DNA of 58,318 bases. It comes from an archaeon (GTDB taxonomy: Archaea > Thermoproteota > Thermoprotei_A > Marsarchaeales > Marsarchaeaceae). The DNA lies in contig JAKAWJ010000004.1 of NCBI GenBank assembly GCA_021817005.1, positions 1 to 58,318 of the forward strand, read 5' to 3'. Shown here in pieces: positions 52,189 to 58,318 of this stretch (position 1 is the first letter of the stretch; each line of letters opens with the position of its first letter). The position numbers were made by a program, and so were the translations under genes. Under the pieces are notes generated by a model, which saw only the letters and a program-made list of their open reading frames with translations, made no database searches and was not told the origin of the DNA.

Positions 52189-53076
52189 CTAGGCTGTATA
52201 GCAACCCACTAGCTCGATGATCTTGGAATATCTTGAGCCGCGCGACGACAGGCCCAGGCGCTCAGCGATTTCAGTCATCAGTCTGCGATGCATAAGTACT
52301 GTTGCAAGAAGAGCCGCCTTTACACTTTCCAAATCATAGAGCGCAAACGTCTTCTTTAGTTCAAGAATCACGTCAACGGTAGCCCAGTTTTCTAAGAACC
52401 GACCTTCGAACCACGTGTCGTATTCCCATCCACGAAGCGCGCGGAGCTTCCACTCGACCGCACGCAAAAGCAGGCGTTTCATATACACATCTACACACTG
52501 TTTCCCAACCCATATCTCCCCTCGACGGAGCTTCTTCGCGGCCCAGACCGCATGATAGAGAAAATCATTCATGTGCAAATCCAATTCGTCTTGCGTTGGC
52601 GGGGGAGTAACCTTTTGTGAGTGTATTTCCGTCTGAGAGAGAAGTCCGTCCTTGTCCAGCAAGACAGTGAACCCCCGCCAGAACACTTCCTGGAGTTCCG
52701 CGGGCGGGCCATATTCAGCAAGGTAATGCGCGGCAGCAAGAGGGAATATAGCAAAATCGATGTCCTGACCGCCCTCATAAAGCACACGTCGTTCCTTCTG
52801 GCCGCCAACTGCAGTATCCTCTACAAAAGTGAGCAAGACCCGGCCAAAGTGCGCCAGCCAGTCTGACCCCTCTATATAGAACTCTGGAGTTTCAGTAATG
52901 AGTATCAAGTCAATATCAGAGAGTGAATCCGCAGGGTTCGTTACCCTCGCGGCGGAGCCGATGCATAGCACTCCCCTGATGTCTTCCCGTAACTTGGCCC
53001 ACTCAACAATCTTCGAAATAAATTCCTTCCGAGCAACCGGCGCAGACGACAAATCCAGCTCCGTAGCGCTGCCCAT
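52189..53076 (-). CDS. nucleotidyltransferase, aminoglycoside 6-adenylyltransferase-like
   Basis: 295 residues. GVLCIGSAARVTNPADSLSD followed by IDLILIT gives the GS...D-x-D nucleotidyltransferase core near residues 38-66, and QDIDFAIFPLAAAHYLAEYG supplies the third acidic site. The helical C-terminal half (WAAKKLRRGEIWVGKQCVDV, YMKRLLLRAVEWKLRALRGW) resembles AadK/ANT(6) streptomycin adenylyltransferases. In archaea the natural substrate is unknown and resistance should not be assumed. Confidence 0.75.
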   Translation of the reverse strand: MGSATELDLSSAPVARKEFISKIVEWAKLREDIRGVLCIGSAARVTNPADSLSDIDLILITETPEFYIEGSDWLAHFGRVLLTFVEDTAVGGQKERRVLYEGGQDIDFAIFPLAAAHYLAEYGPPAELQEVFWRGFTVLLDKDGLLSQTEIHSQKVTPPPTQDELDLHMNDFLYHAVWAAKKLRRGEIWVGKQCVDVYMKRLLLRAVEWKLRALRGWEYDTWFEGRFLENWATVDVILELKKTFALYDLESVKAALLATVLMHRRLMTEIAERLGLSSRGSRYSKIIELVGCYTA

Positions 53077-53193
53077 CTTCCCGCAAAAAAGTCTGCCGAT
53101 ACTCTGGTCGAACTGGAAAAATCGGTGTTATCGCGCGGAGGCTACGGGGTCGTCGTGGGGTACGTCTTATAATTTCTGAGCGTTTTCAATAAC

Positions 53194-53973
53194 GTGCAAA
53201 AGAAGAACACAGGCACCTGGAGGGATGACGAAGCGGTTGCTTGGGACCTGATTATTCCGAAGAGCCGCACCGTTCAGGAAATCGAATTCTTGGAGTGGAC
53301 ATTCAACCGTTTTGCAGAGCGTAAGGTGAAAGATATTCTGGATCTGGGCTGCGGGACGGCTCGACTTGCCATCGAGCTCGGCTCAAGGGGCTACCGGGTG
53401 ACCGGAATCGACAAGTCTGCGTCCATGATAAAAAGGGGAAGGTCGAACGCAAGAGAAAGGGGAGTGGACATAACTCTCTACACCTCCTCGCTCGAAAGCC
53501 TGTCCGTCTCTGGCGACTTTGATGCGGCTTACAGTGTATTCGGGGTAGTGAGCTACGTGCTCAACGAAGACGAGCTCGCCCGTCTGTTCAGCCAGCTCGG
53601 AACAGTAGTTCGGAAGGGAGGGCTACTCATAGTCGACGTCTTCAATTTTGCATCGCTATTCAAGACGTGGAAGGATGTCATAAAGAAAACCGAGAGCGGC
53701 AAAGGCTGGCGCATCGAGAGGACTGAATCACACCGAGTAGACGAAATCAACATGCTCATGTATCATGAGGAAGATACACGAATGACTCTAAGAGGTAAGA
53801 CCAAACACTGGAAGGAAACTCATGTATTCAGAATGTGGTCCTTTCCAGAGTTCAGGAATCAGCTCCTCTCCCATGGTTTCTCACACATTCGGCTCTTTGG
53901 CGAAATGAAAGCGCGGTCACCCAAGATCTCAACAGCAGCCCAGCGGCTCGTGATTGTTGCAACCAAAACCTGA
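53194..53973 (+). CDS. class I SAM-dependent methyltransferase
   Basis: 259 residues. Motif I KDILDLGCGTARLAIELGSR near residue 45, VTGIDKSASMIKRGRSNARE (motif II acidic), FDAAYSVFGVVSYVLNEDEL (motif IV) and GGLLIVDVFNF (post-motif). The C-terminal part has a substrate-lid look (HWKETHVFRMWSFPEFRNQL). It is a small-molecule methyltransferase of unknown target, divergent from the nucleotidyltransferase gene. Confidence 0.88.
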   Translation: MQKKNTGTWRDDEAVAWDLIIPKSRTVQEIEFLEWTFNRFAERKVKDILDLGCGTARLAIELGSRGYRVTGIDKSASMIKRGRSNARERGVDITLYTSSLESLSVSGDFDAAYSVFGVVSYVLNEDELARLFSQLGTVVRKGGLLIVDVFNFASLFKTWKDVIKKTESGKGWRIERTESHRVDEINMLMYHEEDTRMTLRGKTKHWKETHVFRMWSFPEFRNQLLSHGFSHIRLFGEMKARSPKISTAAQRLVIVATKT

Positions 53974-54275
53974 ATATCGCACAGCCCGCCCATCCCAAAC
54001 GGGGCCGGGACCTCTCGCAGTACTTGCAACTTTTCTCCAAACATAGGGTATCAGCGGCCACAAGTCAGGCTCGTCCAGAGCTGCGTTTGGAATTTCGCCC
54101 GCCTGTACGGGGGCGCATTTCGCCGAACTGAAAACTTGCTCCCTGTTTCAAAAGGCTCAAACAAAGGTTTGTGATACAGAGCATCTTGGAACCACTCCGG
54201 TTCATTCGAAATACGCTTCACTAGGCTAGGGTGGGGGACAAGCTCATATTGAACTCTTGAGGGACGATCGAAAGC

Positions 54276-54375
54276 GGGCCCGTAGCTCAGTATGGTAGAG
54301 CAGCGCCCTTTTACTTCGCTCACGGCTGCCGAAGGAGATAGGCGAAGGTCGGGGGTTCAATTCCCCCCGGGCCCG
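54276..54375 (+). tRNA. tRNA-Lys (anticodon UUU) with a 26-base intron
   Basis: Acceptor GGGCCCG (54276-54282) pairs with CGGGCCC (54368-54374), discriminator G at 54375; D-stem GCTC/GAGC; anticodon stem GCGCC, loop CTTTTA with anticodon TTT; T-arm GGGGG-TTCAATT-CCCCC. A 26-base intron (54314-54339) lies after position 37, leaving 74 bases. A bulge-helix-bulge can be drawn: CTTT/GGAG central helix and TTCG/CGAA intron helix with 3-base bulges. The 27-43 pair is G-A. CCA is not encoded. Confidence 0.95.
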
Positions 54376-54395
54376 TTAGGTGTGAGCAGGAAAAC

Positions 54396-55595
54396 ATGGG
54401 CGAAATGCGTCTGTCTATGACAAAAAGCGAAATTTTACTCTTGGTCCTCGTCGTGGTTCTTGGTGTCGCTCTCAGAGCTTCCTGGATGCTCAACCCCAAT
54501 ACTGGTTTCATGGTAGACGAGGTGTACTATATACCGGCGGCGCTGCATTACCTCAAGCCCTACATAGGTGGCATTGCCCCCGGTAGCATGCTCACAGAGA
54601 ACAGGTACGTTCCATATTACATCAACCCCGAACATCCTCCACTCGCAAAGCTCATGATAGCGGCCGCGATAGGGATTTTTGGAAATAACCCGATTGGTTG
54701 GAGGTTCTTTTCTACACTTATGGGTTCGCTCGGCACCCCGGCCATTTATTTTGCGGCTCGCAGGCTTTTCCCCAAAGCGGCCCTAGTCACAGCCGCGTTC
54801 TATGCACTTTACCCGATGGACATTTCGATGAGCCAGATAGGAATGCTAGACGTGTTCGCCACGACTTTTAGCGCAATAAGTTTCGCCGCCCTGGTCAATG
54901 ACAAACCAAAGCTTTCTGGAGCCTTCTTCGGCCTGGCAACTGCCTCCAAACTCACCGGTCTTACGGTGGGGCTTCCGATTCTCTACTATGTACTCGCCAA
55001 AAAGCGAGGCCAACCACTTCAGGCCCTCAAGATGCTGATTGTAATTTTCGCAATTGCAGTAGTCTGTTACATCCCGGCATTCATCCCTATGGGGGTAGAC
55101 TATGGCTGGGAGACTGTACTCCTAGACCAGTTTTATATGGTATTGGTGCAGCAGCATTACGCCGCAGGTCCAGGTCCCTTTCTGCCGTTTGAATGGCTGG
55201 CTGCATTCTCCTCGAACTTTAACCCGACTATATTCCTGAACAACGCCGCCCTGACAATAGTATCCGTGCTGGGCCTGATTTACTGCGTAATCAAGAGCAA
55301 GCTCTTGGGCCCTCTTCTCCTTACGGGCTACTTTCTTTCTGCTTTTGGCTTGATCGTAGCCGCCGCGTCCCTGCGAGTCGTCTACTTCTTTTATCTTGAA
55401 GACGCGGCGCCTGTTTTCGTGCTGCTAGCAGGCGCATTCATCGGCGGAATGCTGGATATCGGTTCCAGAAGAGCAAGAATTGTGGCCTACGCCTGTGCGT
55501 TCGCGATTTTCGTCGCGGCCGCTATCTTGGTGCCCATCGTGCTCTATGGCAGTTCAGTGCCTTATGCAGGTACTATAACGCGCATAACTCCCTAG
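54396..55595 (+). CDS. GT39/PMT-like membrane glycosyltransferase
   Basis: 399 residues with about nine transmembrane helices. The first outer loop after helix 1 has FMVDEVYYIPAALHYLKPYI, the D-E pair that is catalytic in the ArnT/PMT (GT-C) family, followed by YYINPEHPPLAKLMIAAAIG with the conserved H-P-P-L. It likely transfers a sugar from a lipid phosphate carrier to protein or lipid outside the membrane. It starts 20 bases after tRNA-Lys and may share its transcript. Confidence 0.85.
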   Translation: MGEMRLSMTKSEILLLVLVVVLGVALRASWMLNPNTGFMVDEVYYIPAALHYLKPYIGGIAPGSMLTENRYVPYYINPEHPPLAKLMIAAAIGIFGNNPIGWRFFSTLMGSLGTPAIYFAARRLFPKAALVTAAFYALYPMDISMSQIGMLDVFATTFSAISFAALVNDKPKLSGAFFGLATASKLTGLTVGLPILYYVLAKKRGQPLQALKMLIVIFAIAVVCYIPAFIPMGVDYGWETVLLDQFYMVLVQQHYAAGPGPFLPFEWLAAFSSNFNPTIFLNNAALTIVSVLGLIYCVIKSKLLGPLLLTGYFLSAFGLIVAAASLRVVYFFYLEDAAPVFVLLAGAFIGGMLDIGSRRARIVAYACAFAIFVAAAILVPIVLYGSSVPYAGTITRITP

Positions 55596-55600
55596 CCAGT

Positions 55601-56629
55601 TCACGAAGAAACCCTGAGCGTCGCTCTGCCACGGATCCTGCCAGCGCGTAGCGCATCCAGAGCGTCATTTACTTCTGTTAACTGGAAGGTGTCAGTAACA
55701 ACTGACCTGAGCGCGCCGCGCCTTCCAAGTTCCAGAAGGGTTGAGAGTTCGCTTTTTGTTCCGGAGTTTGAGCCTGTTATCTTTGTTTGCTTTGCCACAG
55801 CAACCCCGGCGTTGAGCTGGAGCTTGGAAGTCGAGACTCCCACAATCACGTATTTTCCGCCATTTCTGAGCTGCCTCAGCGAGTTCTGAAAAGACTCCTC
55901 GTTGACAACGAAATCAAGCACAGCGTCCGCGCCCCTTCCCTCTGTCTGAGACCTGATTTCTTTAGAGAGTGCATCCTGCGATGGCGAAAGCGTTATGTCG
56001 GCACCCAGCGAACGAGCAAGCTCAAGTCGCGAACTGTTTCTTCCCACGGCGATTACTGTTGCGCCCCTGAGTTTCGCAAGCTGGATAGCGTACAGACCTA
56101 CACCACCTGCGCCATAGATTACCACGGTGTCCGCGGGTGAAACCTCGGCACTTTCCAACGCGTGCTGCGCAGTGAGCCCGGCACATCCAAGCGACGCCGC
56201 AAATTCTGGAGATACTTCGGTCGGCGCATGAATTAGCCTGCGACTATCTACGAGCATATACTCCGAGAATCCGCCGTCTTCTCCAAACCCGTAAATCGGC
56301 CTTCTGTTTATGTTGATGCAGTTCATTGTGTCGCCCTTCAGACACCGGAGGCACTCGTTGCATGGATTAGGGAAGTAGACGACCACATAATCTCCCTCTT
56401 TAAATCCTTTAGCCTGTCCACCCAGCTTTGTGATCTTACCTGCTACCTCGTGGCCAAGAGTGACGGGTAGCTTCGCCTGTATCGTGCCCTCAATCGCATG
56501 AATATCGCTGTGGCAGATTCCGGCGTTGGTCACCCCTATCACAACATCAAAAGGTCCGGGCTCCGGAATGGGCGTATCCTCAATCACCAGTTTTTCATGC
56601 AAAGCGTGCAGACGCGCGGCTTTTGGCAA
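55601..56629 (-). CDS. zinc-dependent alcohol dehydrogenase
   Basis: 342 residues of the medium-chain family. Catalytic zinc: GICHSDIHAIEG and LGHEVAGKI; structural zinc: CNECLRCLKGDTMNC, four cysteines in place. Rossmann motif VVIYGAGGVGLYAIQLAKLR near residue 170. It oxidises or reduces an alcohol/aldehyde with NAD(P). It converges with the glycosyltransferase gene 5 bases apart. Confidence 0.92.
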   Translation of the reverse strand: MPKAARLHALHEKLVIEDTPIPEPGPFDVVIGVTNAGICHSDIHAIEGTIQAKLPVTLGHEVAGKITKLGGQAKGFKEGDYVVVYFPNPCNECLRCLKGDTMNCININRRPIYGFGEDGGFSEYMLVDSRRLIHAPTEVSPEFAASLGCAGLTAQHALESAEVSPADTVVIYGAGGVGLYAIQLAKLRGATVIAVGRNSSRLELARSLGADITLSPSQDALSKEIRSQTEGRGADAVLDFVVNEESFQNSLRQLRNGGKYVIVGVSTSKLQLNAGVAVAKQTKITGSNSGTKSELSTLLELGRRGALRSVVTDTFQLTEVNDALDALRAGRIRGRATLRVSS

Positions 56630-56804
56630 CGTTTATTCAGATTTACCCCTCCCACCGAGCTATAAAAGCGTGGTATGGGCCACTGGCCAGTGATTTGAGC
56701 TCGACATGTTGTCAAGAAGGCTGCGTTATGAGCCAATCTCTCTCTTCTGGAGGAAGTTCGGTCCAGAAGTTTAGATACAACCCAGTGTCAACTGAGCAAT
56801 CTCA

Positions 56805-57356
56805 ATGAACCTGCTGACTGGCCTCCTAATTGTCTTCCTTGCTGCAATCGTAGTAGCAGGAACTTCCATTTCCTGGACGTGGCTAATAGGAACAGGGTGG
56901 GAACCAGCACCCAACCCAGTTGTCATAAAAATGCTTTCACTTGCTGGAGTTCGTGAGGACGACATTGTCTACGATTTGGGGTCAGGGGATGGGCGGGTGC
57001 TTGTCAAGGCCGTGCGGGATTTTGGCGCGAAGGCCGTGGGGATAGAAGCAGATCCGATCAGATGGTTTCTAACCTGGCTGAATATTCGGCGGGCCAGGAT
57101 TGGCGCCGCGAAGGTCATCTGGGGAAATTTCTTTAAGACAAACCTGAGTGAAGCTAGCGTGGTGGTGATTTTTTTGTCCAGAGGTACAAACAGGAGACTC
57201 CGAAGTAAATTTCTCCGGGAGCTTTCCCCTGGCACAAGGATAGTTTCATATTTCTGGCCAATTGATGGATGGGAGTCACAACAAACCGATCCGCAGTCCA
57301 AGATATACATTTACAGAGTGCCCGATTCAAGGACATCAGATTTGTTAAACAAGTAA
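56805..57356 (+). CDS. membrane-anchored SAM methyltransferase (lysine-methyltransferase-like)
   Basis: 183 residues. One N-terminal transmembrane helix (LTGLLIVFLAAIVVAGTSIS) precedes a compact Rossmann fold: DDIVYDLGSGDGRVLVKAVR (motif I), AVGIEADPIRWFLTWLNIRR, IWGNFFKTNLSEASVVVIFL. The layout (one helix plus P-N-P-V-V-x-x-M...Y-D-L-G-S-G-D-G-R) matches the FAM173/ATPSCKMT branch of protein-lysine methyltransferases. The target is unknown. Confidence 0.8.
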   Translation: MNLLTGLLIVFLAAIVVAGTSISWTWLIGTGWEPAPNPVVIKMLSLAGVREDDIVYDLGSGDGRVLVKAVRDFGAKAVGIEADPIRWFLTWLNIRRARIGAAKVIWGNFFKTNLSEASVVVIFLSRGTNRRLRSKFLRELSPGTRIVSYFWPIDGWESQQTDPQSKIYIYRVPDSRTSDLLNK

Positions 57357-57502
57357 CCGCTCGAGCAAAGAATCCGCGTGCGAGTGGCAACATAAGGAAT
57401 CCACTAGAATCAAACCTCTAACAATCAGTGGTCTTCGATGAACAGTTGAGAATGGAGCTCAGGCGAGCATAGTCAAATCCTACCCGGGAATAGAATGCGT
57501 GA

Positions 57503-58039
57503 TCACAGGAACTGCATCCACATGAATTCTTCGTACTTATCACGTCCGAATTCGTCCACAATCTGTTTTGTGCGACCCGCCGCCTCTGCCATTAGCTTCT
57601 GAGGAACCTCTCCGCATTTTCTGGATATTCGCTCGACCATAGCTTCCTCGTTCTGGTTATGCTCAAGGATTATCTTTGAGTATTGGCGAAACCTTTCTGA
57701 AAGAATGCTTTGCTCGAACTCTTTTCCTCTGAGTCCAATCGCATTTCCGAGCGTCTCAATCAGCTTGTGGTCGGCCTCGAGCCGCGGGATCAACTTTCGC
57801 TCGCCTTCCGAGGCATGCTCGCCTTGCCCACAGGCGTCCTCCCAGCTGAGCAGCAGAGGAAACATTACCTCATCCTCTAATCTCGAATGCAGTCTAACTA
57901 CGAAATCTCCGAGCAGGTTAATGAGAAGGAAAAAGGTCTGAGTGTCGCGATTGAGTATGCTGCTCATGAATTCTAGGACCTCACGAATCCGAAGGTGCTG
58001 CCGATGGATTTCTTCTCTAGGGTCCAGTTCCAAAGACAT
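57503..58039 (-). CDS. hemerythrin-like HHE protein
   Basis: 178 residues, all helical, with the metal-ligand spacing of the HHE family: EIHRQHLRIREVLEF near residue 10, HSRLEDEVMFPLLLSWED near 51 (H-x3-E/D-E), EADHKLIETLGNAI near 90 and LEHNQNEEAMVERISR near 128 (H-x3-E). Such proteins carry a diiron site that binds O2 or NO. Stand-alone gene; cytosolic. Confidence 0.85.
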   Translation of the reverse strand: MSLELDPREEIHRQHLRIREVLEFMSSILNRDTQTFFLLINLLGDFVVRLHSRLEDEVMFPLLLSWEDACGQGEHASEGERKLIPRLEADHKLIETLGNAIGLRGKEFEQSILSERFRQYSKIILEHNQNEEAMVERISRKCGEVPQKLMAEAAGRTKQIVDEFGRDKYEEFMWMQFL

Positions 58040-58318
58040 TCACTCTGTCATTCGGACGGAGTTCAGTTAAATTTACGTTTATGCCCTCTATTAGTAGGGA
58101 CTACGCAGCATCGACTGACGTTTTACCTGTGTTACACAAATATCTGCAGATTTCCTCCATCTACTCCGCGCTGCGGTTCGAATGTAGCGCTCCGGTACCC
58201 CGATTGCAGAGCGACTGGCGTCGACTTCTTCCACCATAAAGCATGGACGATTGGGATTCTGCGTGTCGTGGGTGTCACGAGCACTCGCTGCCTGTGAAGG
58301 CTAGCCCACTGAGTTTAG

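Overview
The window is archaeal. The evidence is an RNA polymerase with RpoA split into A' and A'' and a single-chain RpoB, an archaeal RpoH, rpl30e and nusA between rpoA2 and rps12, an EF-1alpha/S10 pair, archaeal GAPDH, archaeal class I aldolase, archaeal myo-inositol-phosphate synthase, TATA-box promoters and two tRNAs with introns at the anticodon loop. Ribosomal protein S25e together with an unsplit RpoB points towards the TACK side of the Archaea or a deep lineage rather than typical Euryarchaeota. I cannot place it further by eye. GC is moderately high, TTG and GTG starts are common, and many genes have Shine-Dalgarno-like GGAG/GAGG 7-9 bases upstream.

Positions 1-20.4 kb are an accessory, partly decayed region. 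It holds an F420-dependent oxidoreductase, a PadR-methyltransferase fusion, a berberine-bridge-type oxidase remnant, a long GC-rich gene-free stretch that looks like structured RNA (4.64-5.15 kb), a metallophosphoesterase, a DUF262/GmrSD-like gene cut from its DUF5655-like domain by an in-frame TAA, and a membrane/secreted protein gene with three in-frame stops. It also holds an AbiEi/AbiEii toxin-antitoxin pair with a perfect operator palindrome, an XRE-ImmA/DUF4411 pair, a frameshifted tyrosine recombinase remnant, a small PadR-controlled metal/redox operon, an archaeal ATPase and an AbrB-type regulator. It reads as the worn residue of one or more integrated elements, next to a tRNA-Trp gene that may or may not be the old attachment site.

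Positions 20.4-41 kb are mainly chromosomal. There is a small zinc/heme-oxygenase-like operon (HDO plus Ta0938 family), an amidohydrolase, a DRG-like GTPase, and enolase followed directly by an ABC-2 exporter. Next comes a minus-strand operon S25e - hypothetical - apgM - TmcA - GAPDH - PfkB kinase, then a TrmB-type regulator, inositol-phosphate synthase behind a 28-bp palindrome, TrmI, and a divergent fructose-1,6-bisphosphatase/aldolase pair. Lower glycolysis and gluconeogenesis are therefore nearly all within 13 kb, mixed with translation genes.

Positions 40-51.8 kb are the minus-strand transcription/translation superoperon: rpoH-rpoB-rpoA1-rpoA2-rpl30e-nusA-rps12-rps7-(gap)-EF1A-rps10. RpoH carries an unusual basic C-terminal tail. 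Positions 52-58.3 kb hold a nucleotidyltransferase, two methyltransferases, tRNA-Lys(UUU) with an intron, a GT39/PMT-like membrane glycosyltransferase, a zinc alcohol dehydrogenase and a hemerythrin-like protein.
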